From NCBI RefSeq assembly GCF_023556315.2, contig NZ_CP116221.1:1809001-1873000 (forward strand): a DNA stretch of 64,000 nt, in the 5' to 3' direction. This DNA is from Psychroserpens ponticola. GTDB taxonomy: Bacteria; Bacteroidota; Bacteroidia; Flavobacteriales; Flavobacteriaceae. Within the stretch, counting starts at the first letter, position 1. Each line of letters starts with the position of its first letter. The position numbers and the translations under genes are program-made. Below the pieces are notes generated by a model that was given only the letters and a program-made list of their open reading frames with translations, was not told where the DNA came from and made no database searches. Shown here one piece after another: positions 46,214-55,943 of this stretch.

Positions 46214-46677
46214 ACAATAGTGCAAAAATTCAACAGCACTACTCTATTTGAACTATTATTATTAACACAAAAATCTCAAATTTCTCATTTAAGATTTTCG
46301 CTTTATCATTTTTTGGAGAACTAAACGCTTTTATGGTCTGTTTTTGTTTATTAAATTATAGCTAGGAAACTCTCAAGATAATTTCTTACTTCAATGGTAA
46401 ACAATTTATTTTTAAGATAATATCTTCGATCATTTAAAATTGTTTTTTGTAAGTCAGTCGAATTATCGCTTGCGTTCTGTATCGTTCTAAAATCCAAAAA
46501 AGGTGTTCGTTAGTATTCCTGTGGTACAACCTAAATGCTATTATGGACTTTTCTCTTTTGCCAAATCAACGGTTTCTTGGGAGTATCAGCTAATGTTAGT
46601 TATAGCATTCTCTTTCGGTTGCTGTGAAGTATATAGCTAGTTCTGTAATTTACCAATGACTTGTGCTGCACTACAGT
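46214..46677 (+). repeat. Cassette 16: non-coding 596-bp cassette, copy 3
   Basis: Same unit as at 41778 with few changes. No gene seen. Confidence 0.75.
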
Positions 46678-46809
46678 TGCTAACAACGTGTATAATTAAT
46701 TACTGCGGAATTTCCAATCGGAAATTCACAATAATTAATTAACTTAGCTGCTAATCGGAAAATGACTTACGCCATTTTCCGTAACTAATCATACACAAAA
46801 CCGTTGGCA
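46678..46809 (+). repeat. attC-like site 16 (type B)
   Basis: TGCTAAC / GTTGGCA. Second stem reads CGGAAAAT/ATTTTCCG, extended by a base pair relative to site 4. Confidence 0.85.
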
Positions 46810-46828
46810 ACAATTTAAAAAACCTAAA

Positions 46829-47464
46829 TTGAAACAATTATCTTATTTTATTTGTATTCTACTTTTTGTCACAAATTGTAAAAAGTCAGATGAAAAAACA
46901 GTCAGAACCGAAAATTCTTTAGGATTAGATTCTTCAAAAAAAACCTGCGATAGTACTTCAACATACTTAACAAACTTTATTTTTTCAACCAAAAAAGATG
47001 TCAATATTTTTGACGATGGAGAATACGATGATGATTGGGATGAAATTTTGGATAATGCTGCAGAATATCAAAATGAAGTTTTATCTCTTCTAAATTGTTC
47101 TAACATAACAGATGCACAGAAGGAATTCCTAATAAGTGCAATGAATGGACTTTCATTCCAAAATTATATTGAATTTATATCTGAATGTTTTGAAAAGTAT
47201 AAAGTTGGTGAAATCTCAAAAAAAACTCTTGAATACCCAACTATATTCAACAACATAAAACATAGATATTATGTTGGTAAATACTATCAAAATGAAGAGG
47301 TAATAGAATTACTTACACAGATTAAGAATTATGAAACCATTAAAGGCAGCACGTTAGAAAAAAGAATTGACGAAGTTCTGAATGGAGAATTTTGGAAAGA
47401 AAGGGTTGAATTTTATTCAAGTGATGCTATGAATAGTCATACTGAATTATTAGAAGGTTGGTAA
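46829..47464 (+). CDS. Cassette 17: lipoprotein, unknown
   Basis: 211 aa from a TTG start; lipobox ILLFVTNCKKS. Acidic stretch NIFDDGEYDDDWDEILDNAAEY follows. C-terminal part is helical. No family recognised. The start codon is rare but the lipoprotein signal begins right after it, so it is likely right. Confidence 0.65.
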   Translation: MKQLSYFICILLFVTNCKKSDEKTVRTENSLGLDSSKKTCDSTSTYLTNFIFSTKKDVNIFDDGEYDDDWDEILDNAAEYQNEVLSLLNCSNITDAQKEFLISAMNGLSFQNYIEFISECFEKYKVGEISKKTLEYPTIFNNIKHRYYVGKYYQNEEVIELLTQIKNYETIKGSTLEKRIDEVLNGEFWKERVEFYSSDAMNSHTELLEGW

Positions 47465-47472
47465 AAAACAGT

Positions 47473-47604
47473 AGCCAACAACGTGTATAACCAATTGCTA
47501 GTTTGTGTGTACTCGGAAAATCCTACGGATTTTCCTACTGGTTCGTTTCTTTTTGCTAACTTAGTTCTCGCCAACGCAACTAGCCATACACAAAACCGTT
47601 GGCA
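47473..47604 (+). repeat. attC-like site 17 (type A)
   Basis: AGCCAAC / GTTGGCA; stem GGAAAATCC/GGATTTTCC. Confidence 0.85.
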
Positions 47605-47609
47605 ACAAT

Positions 47610-48242
47610 ATGAAAAAACCGTTAAGAATATTGATTTCACTAATTATTATGTCATTTATGACACATATTTGTTATTCTCAGAAACTGAATAAAATATACT
47701 ACGGAATTTCCTCTGACAGTTTAATAAACAACCATCTTTTAGAATTTAAAAATGACTCAACACTTGAATTAAGTTCTATTCAAAGGCATATGTCAAAACA
47801 GTTCAGGATGACTTTTAACTATAAAAAAGAAAATAGAGTTTTGAAAATCTATAAATCGGAATTAAAACATTCTGACAGTTTAGATTTAGCAAATAATGGA
47901 TTTGCAAATTTCATAAAAGACCTGAATTTTAAATTAGATAATAAAGCGATTCTTGACCAAAATAATGGATTAGTATATGTTTTAAACAATGACTTTAAAA
48001 AGAAACATTATTTGACATATATTATAAACGGAAAGGAATATAAGTTAGATTCTGGATTAACTAATTCTTACGGACTTTTAGAAAGAGAACCAAAACGGAA
48101 TAAAAAACTTGAAAGAAAATTAAATACAATCAATCCTCAATTAGAAAACTATGAGATTAATGTTTACAAAGGAATAGTTGCTTATCAAAAATTTGGATAT
48201 GAAAGTGTCTTTGGAGTTATAGAAATGAACAAAAAGAAATAA
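47610..48242 (+). CDS. Cassette 18: secreted hypothetical protein
   Basis: 210 aa with signal peptide ending THICYSQ. It shows IYYGISSDSLINNHLLEFKNDSTLELSS, basic C-terminal part (EREPKRNKKLERKLN) and no known motif. The gene starts only six bases after the attC-like core. Confidence 0.7.
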   Translation: MKKPLRILISLIIMSFMTHICYSQKLNKIYYGISSDSLINNHLLEFKNDSTLELSSIQRHMSKQFRMTFNYKKENRVLKIYKSELKHSDSLDLANNGFANFIKDLNFKLDNKAILDQNNGLVYVLNNDFKKKHYLTYIINGKEYKLDSGLTNSYGLLEREPKRNKKLERKLNTINPQLENYEINVYKGIVAYQKFGYESVFGVIEMNKKK

Positions 48243-48250
48243 AATACTGT

Positions 48251-48445
48251 TGCCAACACCGTGTATAAAACATAGCTAGTAAAAGCTTTCCGAGAGGTTT
48301 GTGTTTATTTTCAAAGTCCGCCAAATTTTTAAATTTGGCTTTTAAGATTGATAAGTTAAAAACAAAATATAAAAATTCGGCTCTGTGTTTATCCGAAAAG
48401 TAGTACCTTTTTACACGCTACGTTTCATACACAAAACCGTTAGCC
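48251..48445 (+). repeat. attC-like site 18 (type C, 195 bp)
   Basis: TGCCAAC / GTTAGCC; here AACACCG replaces AACAACG. Apical GCCAAATTT/AAATTTGGC differs from site 8 but still pairs. Confidence 0.8.
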
Positions 48446-48470
48446 ACAATACGAAAAACGAAAATACCGA

Positions 48471-49043
48471 ATGAGTAAACTGAATTTAGATATTAGAGAT
48501 AATTACGAGTATTTCCAAGAGTTATCGTATGAAGAAAAGAATCTCGCTACCAATCCAATTGTTCTCGAACCGAAAAGAAATAATAGAGATTGGTTAAAAC
48601 AGTCAACGAAAATTGACCATTCTACAATTGATGAAAATATCACTTTGATAGTTGAAAAAAAACTATCATTATACAAATATGGAATTAAATTACATTGTCC
48701 GAATTTTACAGAAAAACCATATTTCAGATTTGATTCAGATGGACCTGCTCATAGGAACAAAACGGAATTACCATTATCTGAACAAATAATTACGACACCA
48801 CATTTTAATACTTACGATGAGAAAGGACAAGAATTTGCTTATAAAAGTGATACTCTGAAAAGTGAGAAAGACGCAAAAGCAATTGTCGAGAATTTAGATT
48901 TTGGAATAAGTCATTTTTTCCAAGAAACAAATATCAAAACAAATGGAAAAACAGAATACCCAGAAATAAAAGTTAATGAGCCAGAATTATTTGAAATTGA
49001 ACCAAAGACTGACCCATTAAATGGAATTGATTTTTTAGATTAG
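48471..49043 (+). CDS. Cassette 19: hypothetical protein A
   Basis: 190 aa, no signal, hydrophilic. Contains KLHCPNFTEKPYFRFDSDGPAHRN, HFNTYDEKGQEFAYKSDTL and an acidic C-terminus. The downstream gene begins 4 bp later, so they form a two-gene unit. No family recognised; a toxin-antitoxin or defence pair is possible from the arrangement only. Confidence 0.72.
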   Translation: MSKLNLDIRDNYEYFQELSYEEKNLATNPIVLEPKRNNRDWLKQSTKIDHSTIDENITLIVEKKLSLYKYGIKLHCPNFTEKPYFRFDSDGPAHRNKTELPLSEQIITTPHFNTYDEKGQEFAYKSDTLKSEKDAKAIVENLDFGISHFFQETNIKTNGKTEYPEIKVNEPELFEIEPKTDPLNGIDFLD

Positions 49044-49047
49044 CGGA

Positions 49048-49866
49048 ATGGATAAATTGTTAGACATATTCAAAACAATCAAAGATGATTTCTGCTCTCT
49101 TACAACTTATAAATTGCGAGGAGAGAGTTTAGAGGTAATCACGCCATTTACGACTTTAAACAATAAATTTGTTTCTGTTTTCATAAAAGAAATTAAAGGT
49201 AAATATGTGATTTCAGATGCTGGATGGACTGACTTAAATTATTATGATGTAAGTATTAGCGAAGAATCTGATGATATAATTGAGCGTATTTTCACTTATT
49301 ATCAAGAGAGTTTTGAGATTTCTACAACCTCTGACAAAGCTGGAACTTTACATTATTTTAAAACTTGTTCAAATCCAAGAGATATTCCAGCAAATGTTTA
49401 TGATTTAGCCAACTTTATTGTTGGAGCAGTAAATTCTTTAGGAATTAGATATAAAGACGAGAAAGAAGAAAAAGAAAGAGAGACATTTAGAAAAGACGCA
49501 AATACTTTTTTGAAAGTAAATTATAACGACAATGTAAAACTTCAAAAGTCTTTAGATGATTTTCAAAATATAAGATTTAATGCCTTAATTACAAAAAACT
49601 CTGACATCTTTTTAGTTTCTTATGTGACTGGAAGTAGTTCATATTATTTCACGAATGATTTAAGAAAAACTATCGTGAATTTTGAGATTTCAGAAAAATC
49701 GAAATATAGAAGTTTCATTCGGGAAAAAGTTTCAATTATTAATGACCAAGCTGTCGGTTATCAACCCGAAAGATTGAGCAGTATGATGGATTTATTAAAT
49801 GAAAAAACTACGCAGGAACCAATAAAATGGTCTGAAAAAGAAAAGATTTTAGAGATAATCCGATAA
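49048..49866 (+). CDS. Cassette 19: DUF1828-like protein
   Basis: 272 aa. N-terminal segment (YKLRGESLEVITPFTTLNNKFVSVFI, KGKYVISDAGWTDLNYY) matches the pattern of DUF1828, a domain of unknown function found near phage and restriction genes. C-terminal half is unassigned and could be a DUF1829-like partner domain. Paired with the preceding gene in the same cassette. Confidence 0.68.
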   Translation: MDKLLDIFKTIKDDFCSLTTYKLRGESLEVITPFTTLNNKFVSVFIKEIKGKYVISDAGWTDLNYYDVSISEESDDIIERIFTYYQESFEISTTSDKAGTLHYFKTCSNPRDIPANVYDLANFIVGAVNSLGIRYKDEKEEKERETFRKDANTFLKVNYNDNVKLQKSLDDFQNIRFNALITKNSDIFLVSYVTGSSSYYFTNDLRKTIVNFEISEKSKYRSFIREKVSIINDQAVGYQPERLSSMMDLLNEKTTQEPIKWSEKEKILEIIR

Positions 49867-49875
49867 AAGTACTGT

Positions 49876-50007
49876 GGCTAACACCGTGTATAATTCATTG
49901 CTAGTTATAGCCCACTTACGAAAGTCCTCGCGGACTTTCTATCTGTGATTTATTTGCTAACTTTAGTGCTTATACACGCAACGAAATCATACACAAAACC
50001 GTTGGCA
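49876..50007 (+). repeat. attC-like site 19 (type D)
   Basis: GGCTAAC / GTTGGCA; stem GAAAGTCC/GGACTTTC, a compensatory A-T to G-C change relative to site 9. Confidence 0.85.
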
Positions 50008-50015
50008 AACATTTG

Positions 50016-50555
50016 ATGAAAATCGATAATGAAATTAAAAATTGGAAAGATTATTTGGAAAGAAAATTTTCTGACCAATCAATTTATACAATTGACGATA
50101 AAACTAATGTGTTATCCAACGGAGTATATAACGTAACTGCGAAAGGAAGTAAAACGGAAATTAGTTTCATATATCCAGATAAAGATTGGCTTACAATTGA
50201 CGATATCCAATTTCATAATTCTAAAGTAAATGGTTGGTCTGGAGAATTATTAGGAGGCAACGGACCAAAACGCGGGAAATTTAATCAAGAAAATATTGAT
50301 TACGTAAATAAGGTTCTCGAAACTCCTCTGAAAAAAGGCTGGACTTGTACTGATTATTCCTTATTTGGGAAAGTTTTCAAATCAGTTACTAGAGAAGGAA
50401 TGAAACCAAAAGTTGGAATTAAAATATTGACAGATTTTAACTTTGGTTGCATAGGAACAATATTATTTCCGATTACATTTCTTATCAATATTGGAATAGA
50501 AATAGGTTTAATAGGAAAGAAAAAAACCAGTATTATAAAACCAATGGTGGAATAA
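50016..50555 (+). CDS. Cassette 20: hypothetical protein with C-terminal membrane segment
   Basis: 179 aa from the ATG one codon after a TTG. Hydrophilic body (WKDYLERKFSDQSIY, NGWSGELLGGNGPKRGKF) and a C-terminal hydrophobic stretch FGCIGTILFPITFLINIGIEIGLI. No family recognised. Confidence 0.7.
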   Translation: MKIDNEIKNWKDYLERKFSDQSIYTIDDKTNVLSNGVYNVTAKGSKTEISFIYPDKDWLTIDDIQFHNSKVNGWSGELLGGNGPKRGKFNQENIDYVNKVLETPLKKGWTCTDYSLFGKVFKSVTREGMKPKVGIKILTDFNFGCIGTILFPITFLINIGIEIGLIGKKKTSIIKPMVE

Positions 50556-50574
50556 AAAACGATTTGCCAACACC

Positions 50575-50696
50575 GTGTATATTTAATTGCTAGGTCTAGC
50601 CTACTTACGAATATTCCTGCGGAATATTCTATTCGTTTTTTATTTACTAAATTAGTTGCTCAAACACGCAACTAAGCATACACAAACACGTTACCA
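50575..50696 (+). repeat. attC-like site 20 (type D, 122 bp)
   Basis: TGCCAAC / GTTACCA; stem GAATATTCC/GGAATATTC, another paired variant. Confidence 0.82.
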
Positions 50697-50708
50697 CACA
50701 TTTAAGAA

Positions 50709-51353
50709 ATGCCTACACCAATTCATAGTAAAATAATAAACAAGATTGCTCGCGGATTTTTTAAAGAGTATGGAATTGTTCGCAAAGGTCAATCAAGAAT
50801 TTGGTTAGATGACCACTATTGGTTCACTACAATTATCGAGTTCCAACCTTTTAGTAATAGACAAGGAACTTGCTTAAATGTTGCTGTAAATTTTCATTGG
50901 TACGAAAAAGATTATCTCTCTTTTGATATTGGAGATAGAGAATCTGAATTTATAGATTTTGAGACTGAAGAACAATTTGAAATCAAAATGAATTCTCTTG
51001 TGGAATTAGCTTTAAAACGAACGTTAGGGTTTCGAGAAAAATTAGCGAATTTAGAAACTGGAACAAATACAATTCTGAATCACAAATTTGCAAGTGACAG
51101 TCTTTGGGGAAATTATCACCGAGCAATTATTTGCGGATTAAAAAATGATCAAAAAAATGCTGAACAATATTTTGATTTGATATTAAAGACAGATCATGAT
51201 GTAGCTTGGGCAAATAAATTAAAAGACAGAGTTTCTAATTTAAAAACTGAACTGAATAACATTACGGATTTTCAAAAAAGAGTCGATTTGATTATTGAGA
51301 AAACAAGGAATGAAAAGAAACTAAAAGCAATTGAAATAAAAAACGTGTGGTAA
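50709..51353 (+). CDS. Cassette 21: hypothetical cytoplasmic protein
   Basis: 214 aa, no signal. Starts PTPIHSKIINKIARGFFKEYGIVRKGQSRIWLDDHYWF, similar in shape to DUF4304-like proteins often seen beside polymorphic toxins, with a helical second half. Family not certain. Stop TAA overlaps the AAC of the attC-like site. Confidence 0.68.
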   Translation: MPTPIHSKIINKIARGFFKEYGIVRKGQSRIWLDDHYWFTTIIEFQPFSNRQGTCLNVAVNFHWYEKDYLSFDIGDRESEFIDFETEEQFEIKMNSLVELALKRTLGFREKLANLETGTNTILNHKFASDSLWGNYHRAIICGLKNDQKNAEQYFDLILKTDHDVAWANKLKDRVSNLKTELNNITDFQKRVDLIIEKTRNEKKLKAIEIKNVW

Positions 51354-51481
51354 CAACGTGTATAACCAATTGCTTGGTTTGTGTGTACTCGGAAATTCCT
51401 AGCGGAATTTCCTACTGATTCGGTTTCTTTTGTTAACTTAGTTCCTGCCAACGCAACAAGCCATACACAAAACCGTTGTAC
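51348..51481 (+). repeat. attC-like site 21 (type A)
   Basis: TGGTAAC / GTTGTAC; stem GGAAATTCC/GGAATTTCC. Confidence 0.85.
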
Positions 51482-51499
51482 AACATTAAGAAAACTCAA

Positions 51500-51892
51500 A
51501 TGCTGAACTTATTTAGAACACAAAAAAAAGAAATTCCATCATTTGAAATTTTACAAAATTCAGAATTTAAGGACAAATACTTTAGTCGTTTATCTCCTTG
51601 GGATTGGATGGATAATAAAATGATTCATGTCTTTGATAAAAATTCGCCAAGAGTTGTTACAATGGATCCTTGGCCTCAATTAATTTATTTAGAAGCAAAT
51701 GGACAAATTACTGTTTCAGAATTTGTTTATAAAATGGCTTCAAGTTATAATCGAAAGACACCAATTCCAAAAGAATTAGATATTACAATCATTTCTGTTC
51801 TAAACGATTTAGTTGAAGATAATCTGATAGAGTTAACTCTTGAAAAGCAAAATCTCAGTAACGATATTCAATATCCAAAATCTGAACAATAA
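51500..51892 (+). CDS. Cassette 22: PqqD-like small protein
   Basis: 130 aa. FDKNSPRVVTMDPWPQLIYLEANGQITVSEFVYKMASSY and VLNDLVEDNLIEL resemble the PqqD/winged-helix peptide-binding fold of peptide-modifying systems, though no partner enzyme is in the cassette. Family assignment tentative. Confidence 0.6.
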   Translation: MLNLFRTQKKEIPSFEILQNSEFKDKYFSRLSPWDWMDNKMIHVFDKNSPRVVTMDPWPQLIYLEANGQITVSEFVYKMASSYNRKTPIPKELDITIISVLNDLVEDNLIELTLEKQNLSNDIQYPKSEQ

Positions 51893-51897
51893 TTTGA

Positions 51898-52095
51898 ATG
51901 AAAAACCCACTTACTAAACAACAAGAACGACTCAGAGGAAAGAAAGTTAATGATATGACAAATCAAGAGCTTGAAACTTGGATTCAAGCTTGTGATAAAA
52001 TGGAAAATTGGGTTAATGCTAATAAAGCTCGTAGAAGTTGGACACAATCAAGAGATAAAGCTGAATCCGAACTTGAAAAAAGGACTAAAAACTAA
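51898..52095 (+). CDS. Cassette 22: small Lys/Arg-rich protein
   Basis: 65 aa, 5 bp after the preceding gene. Highly charged, single helix-like (LRGKKVNDMTNQELETWIQACDKME, then NKARRSWTQSRDKAESELEKRTK). Unknown. Confidence 0.55.
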   Translation: MKNPLTKQQERLRGKKVNDMTNQELETWIQACDKMENWVNANKARRSWTQSRDKAESELEKRTKN

Positions 52096-52152
52096 AGTTG
52101 CAGAAAATAAAAAATGGAATAAAATCATTCTTTATCAATAATAGAAAACGTT

Positions 52153-52286
52153 GTACAACAACGTGTATAACCAATTGCTCAGTTTGTGTGTACTCGGAAA
52201 ATCCTATCGGATTTTCCTAATGGTTCGATTTATTTTGTTAACTTAGTTCTTGCCAACGCAACAAGCCATACACAAACACGTTAGGT
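52153..52286 (+). repeat. attC-like site 22 (type A)
   Basis: GTACAAC / GTTAGGT; stem GGAAAATCC/GGATTTTCC. Confidence 0.85.
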
Positions 52287-52320
52287 GCAATTACCAAGCA
52301 AACTCTGAAAAACTAAATAA

Positions 52321-53268
52321 ATGAACCTAAATGATTTTTCTTCTATAATTAAAAATGAGAAAAAAGACGAAAGTCAAAAAGAACAGGCATTTTACAAATT
52401 CTATGACTATTATTCTGAATTAGTAAAAAGCGTTTTAAAGAAAAAGACATTTACTGAACGACAATTATCAGTAGATATATTTAGAAAAAAATTCACAGAA
52501 AAACAATCAGAAGCTGTATTCAAAAAACAATTATTCGCATCTTTAAAAACATTAGAAAGAATAAAAAAAGGAATTGAAACTGGAGTTGTAAATAGGTTTA
52601 ATATAGGTAAGACTAATGGTTCAATAAATGACTTTTCTGATTTTCTTTTTATTTTTTCATTTGATGTTTATGAATTAGTCAAATACGCTGAATTTAAATA
52701 TAATAATAAAACATTAAATTATTCTATGGGTTCTTCTATAGGTTCATCCACAAGAGATGTATTTGAAAATGGGTCAATCATATTATTTATAAAACACTTT
52801 GGAACTGATTCAATTCATTATAGAGACTTTTTTTCTTATTCTGTATTTACAATTAGATTGATGATTGAGGTTGCTGGTAAGAAAATTTTAGGTTTTAATT
52901 CTATAACAGATGAAAATGGAGATAGAATTAGAAAAATAAAAACACAAATTGCGTGGGAATTTATCAAAAATGACCAAATTAACTTCAAAAGAATTCAACT
53001 TCCTATTGAAGTTGATACAATTCTAAAAATTGAAAAATGGACAAATCAATTTATACATACTGGTTATATACAACCAATATATTTAATTGAAAATGCATTA
53101 TTGTTTTTAGATAAATTAACATTTCCAAAATCCACAAAAATATCTAATTATAATACCTTAAAATTGGAATTTGAACAATTCTTAAAGGAAAAAGTAAAAG
53201 AAGAACAAGAAATAATTATTAATTGGGAAAACAAGAACAATATGGAATCAAAAATAATATCTGAATAA
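52321..53268 (+). CDS. Cassette 23: hypothetical protein
   Basis: 315 aa, no signal. N-terminal helical part (FYKFYDYYSELVKSVLKKKTFTERQL), C-terminal part with IEKWTNQFIHTGYIQPIYLIENALLFLD. No recognised family. The long coding frame without signal contrasts with the secreted cargo of most cassettes. Confidence 0.7.
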   Translation: MNLNDFSSIIKNEKKDESQKEQAFYKFYDYYSELVKSVLKKKTFTERQLSVDIFRKKFTEKQSEAVFKKQLFASLKTLERIKKGIETGVVNRFNIGKTNGSINDFSDFLFIFSFDVYELVKYAEFKYNNKTLNYSMGSSIGSSTRDVFENGSIILFIKHFGTDSIHYRDFFSYSVFTIRLMIEVAGKKILGFNSITDENGDRIRKIKTQIAWEFIKNDQINFKRIQLPIEVDTILKIEKWTNQFIHTGYIQPIYLIENALLFLDKLTFPKSTKISNYNTLKLEFEQFLKEKVKEEQEIIINWENKNNMESKIISE

Positions 53269-53278
53269 TAAAAACTGC

Positions 53279-53414
53279 ACCTAACAACGTGTATAACCAA
53301 TTGCTTGGTTTGTGTGTACTCGGAAAATCCTAGCGGATTTTCCTATTGGTTCGGTTCCTTTTTACTAACTTAGTCCTAGCCAGCGCAACTGAGCCATACA
53401 CAAACACGTTAACA
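53279..53414 (+). repeat. attC-like site 23 (type A)
   Basis: ACCTAAC / GTTAACA; stem GGAAAATCC/GGATTTTCC. Confidence 0.85.
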
Positions 53415-53878
53415 ACAATAGTGCAAAAATTCAACAGTACTACTCTATTTGAACTATTGTTATTAATACAAAAATCTCAAATTTCTCATTTAAGATTTTC
53501 GCTTTATCATTTTTTGGAGAACTAAACGCTTTTTGGTTTGGTTTTGTTTATTAAGTTATAGCTAGAAAACTCTCAAGAAAATTGATCACTTAAATGGCAA
53601 ACAATTTATTTTTAGAATAATATGTTTTATCATTTAAAATTGTTTTTTCATAAGTCAGCCGAATTATCGATAGCGTTCTGTATCGTTCTAAAATCCAAAA
53701 AAGGTGTTCGTTAGTATTCCTGTGGTGCAACCTAAATGCTATTATGGACTTTTCTCTTTTTCCAAATCAACGGTTTCTTGGGAGTATCAGCTAATGTTAG
53801 TTATAGCATTCTCTTTCGGTTGCTGTGAAGTATATAGCTAGTTCTGTGATTCACCAATGACTTGTGCTGCACTACAGT
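53415..53878 (+). repeat. Cassette 24: non-coding 596-bp cassette, copy 4
   Basis: Same unit as at 41778, the most diverged of the four (e.g. GATCACTTAAATGGC). No gene seen. Confidence 0.75.
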
Positions 53879-54010
53879 TGCTAACAACGTGTATAATTAA
53901 TTACTGCGGAATTTCCAATCGGAAATTCACAATAATTAATTAACTTAGCTGCTAATCGGAAAATGACTTACGTCCTTTTCCGTAACTAATCATACACAAA
54001 ATCGTTGGCA
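53879..54010 (+). repeat. attC-like site 24 (type B)
   Basis: TGCTAAC / GTTGGCA; same middle as site 4, with AATCGTT instead of AACCGTT at the right core. Confidence 0.85.
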
Positions 54011-54049
54011 AACATTTAGAAATCCACTTAAAACAAAAACCAAAAGCAA

Positions 54050-54877
54050 ATGAATAGAATAAAACTGAATTTAATTTTTTCAATATTATTTGTTTGTGTC
54101 TTTTTTGTTTCTTGCTTAAAAAACAAAAAAGAATACTTCGACAATGGAAATCTAAAAGCTGAATATCAAAAAACAAAAAATGGAATACTAGAAGGGAAAT
54201 ATATAAAATATTACGAGAATGGTAATATTAAATCTATTCAATTATTTAGAAATAATGTTGAAATTGATTCAACTATAGTTTACGATAGCTTAAAATCTAA
54301 CACAATAAAAACAGCTATTTATAGAAACAAAAATTCGATAGATAGTATCTATGTTAAAAATTATGATAATAGCTATATTACAAGTGAAGGTCATATGTTT
54401 AAAACGCAAAAAACAGGTAAATGGAAATTATATAAAAACCAAAAAATAGATAAGATCATGCAATATAAAAATATTGATGGCAAGCAATATTTAAATCAAG
54501 GATGGTTTTTCGATAAGTCAGGAGATACTATACATGAATATGGTAGTAATTATAAGTTTAAATACTCAGTTAAACTAAAAGAAAAAACAATAGACATTTC
54601 TATAAAATATAAACCATTAATTGCTGAAAATGCTAATGTGATTTTACTACATAATGAAAAGCTTAACAAAGAATTCTCAAATATTGATGAAGTTGTTTTA
54701 GATACCATTTTTTTTACTAATAATAAAGTTGATATCGAATATAAAGTTAAACATAAAAGAGAAAAATTAAATTTTAATCTTAGAGGTATAATTAAAGAGT
54801 ATGCAGATTTACTTAAAAATGATTCAATCTATTACAGAGAAAGATTGATTTATTTAGATGAAAAAATCGTCAAATAG
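54050..54877 (+). CDS. Cassette 25: MORN/YwqK-like lipoprotein
   Basis: 275 aa, lipobox CVFFVSCLK. Then EYFDNGNLKAEYQKTKNGILEGKYIKYYENGNIKSIQLF, two MORN_2-type repeats as in YwqK-family antitoxin-like proteins. The rest (KIDKIMQYKNIDGKQYLNQ) continues similar strands. Probably a surface or periplasmic protein; the antitoxin-like name reflects a family label, not a proven role. Confidence 0.75.
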   Translation: MNRIKLNLIFSILFVCVFFVSCLKNKKEYFDNGNLKAEYQKTKNGILEGKYIKYYENGNIKSIQLFRNNVEIDSTIVYDSLKSNTIKTAIYRNKNSIDSIYVKNYDNSYITSEGHMFKTQKTGKWKLYKNQKIDKIMQYKNIDGKQYLNQGWFFDKSGDTIHEYGSNYKFKYSVKLKEKTIDISIKYKPLIAENANVILLHNEKLNKEFSNIDEVVLDTIFFTNNKVDIEYKVKHKREKLNFNLRGIIKEYADLLKNDSIYYRERLIYLDEKIVK

Positions 54878-54911
54878 AATCATAAAGTTTGAGAATAATT
54901 AAAAAACGATT

Positions 54912-55045
54912 TGCCAACAACGTGTATAACCAATTGCTCAGTCTGTGTGTACTCGGAAAATCCTAGCGGATTTTCCTATTGGTTCGGTTTATTTTGCTAA
55001 CTTAGTTCCTGCCAACGCAACAAGCCATACACAAACACGTTGTGC
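54912..55045 (+). repeat. attC-like site 25 (type A)
   Basis: TGCCAAC / GTTGTGC; stem GGAAAATCC/GGATTTTCC. Confidence 0.85.
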
Positions 55046-55076
55046 CTAATTAACGAAAACCGACCAAAAACATAAA

Positions 55077-55943
55077 ATGAGTAAACTTGAATTCACATTT
55101 GCCGAAAAACTTTCATTAAAAAACAGTCCAGATTTTAATGAAGATTGGCTTCAAAATAAAATCGCTGAAAACCCTCAAATTTTAGGACTTGGAGAACTAG
55201 ATTTAATTGAACGGGAAAGAAAACATAAATCTGGAAGACTTGATTTACTTCTTGCAGATACACAAAACGAAAAAAGATACGAAGTAGAAATTATGCTTGG
55301 CGAATTAGATGCTAGTCATATAATTAGATGTCTTGAATATTGGGATATTGAAAAGAAAAGATATCCACATTATGAACATTGTGCTGTAATTGTAGCTGAA
55401 GATATAACAAGTAGATTTTTAAACGTTTTAAGTTTGTTTAATGGTCACATTCCATTAATTGCAATTCAACTAAATGCTTTAAAAGTTGGAAATAAAATTG
55501 TCCTAGACTTCGTGACAGTAATGAACCAATTTGCATTGAGAAGAGATGATACAGTAGAAGCTAAATTAGTAGAAACTAATAGAGATTATTGGAATAAAAG
55601 AGCAACTAAAAAAACAGTAGAAATAGTTGACAAACTTCTTGAAATCTTAAATAGCAATCTAGACAGTTCGCAACAATTAAATTATAATAAGTATTATATT
55701 GGACTTAATGATGGTTTCAAATCAAGAAACTTCATACATTTTAAACCAAAGAAACAATTTACTCATATCTATTTTGAACTTATGAACAAAGAAGAATGGA
55801 TTGAGAAACTTGATGATTTAGGAATAACATCTACTGCGAATAAAAGAAATTTACAAGTAACTGTTACACCTAAACAAGTCACAGATAATATTAATATTTT
55901 GACTGAATTAATAAAAGAATCGGTTGAATTTTATAATAACTAG
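55077..55943 (+). CDS. Cassette 26: PD-(D/E)XK-like nuclease-fold protein
   Basis: 288 aa. N-terminal half shows a nuclease-like core: ENPQILGLGELDLIERERKH, GRLDLLLADTQ and RYEVEIMLGELD, i.e. an Asp strand followed by E-x-E, but the catalytic Lys is not obvious. The C-terminal half has no known motif. A phage-defence or DNA-repair role would fit integron cargo; this is inferred. The last codon is 1 base from the attC-like tag. Confidence 0.68.
   Translation: MSKLEFTFAEKLSLKNSPDFNEDWLQNKIAENPQILGLGELDLIERERKHKSGRLDLLLADTQNEKRYEVEIMLGELDASHIIRCLEYWDIEKKRYPHYEHCAVIVAEDITSRFLNVLSLFNGHIPLIAIQLNALKVGNKIVLDFVTVMNQFALRRDDTVEAKLVETNRDYWNKRATKKTVEIVDKLLEILNSNLDSSQQLNYNKYYIGLNDGFKSRNFIHFKPKKQFTHIYFELMNKEEWIEKLDDLGITSTANKRNLQVTVTPKQVTDNINILTELIKESVEFYNN

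Noticed and set aside
47483..47692. Small frame MYNQLLVCVYSENPTDFP... across an attC-like site
   Set aside because: The same translation recurs wherever a type A site is read in this frame (e.g. 63262-63486); it is the repeat, not a gene.
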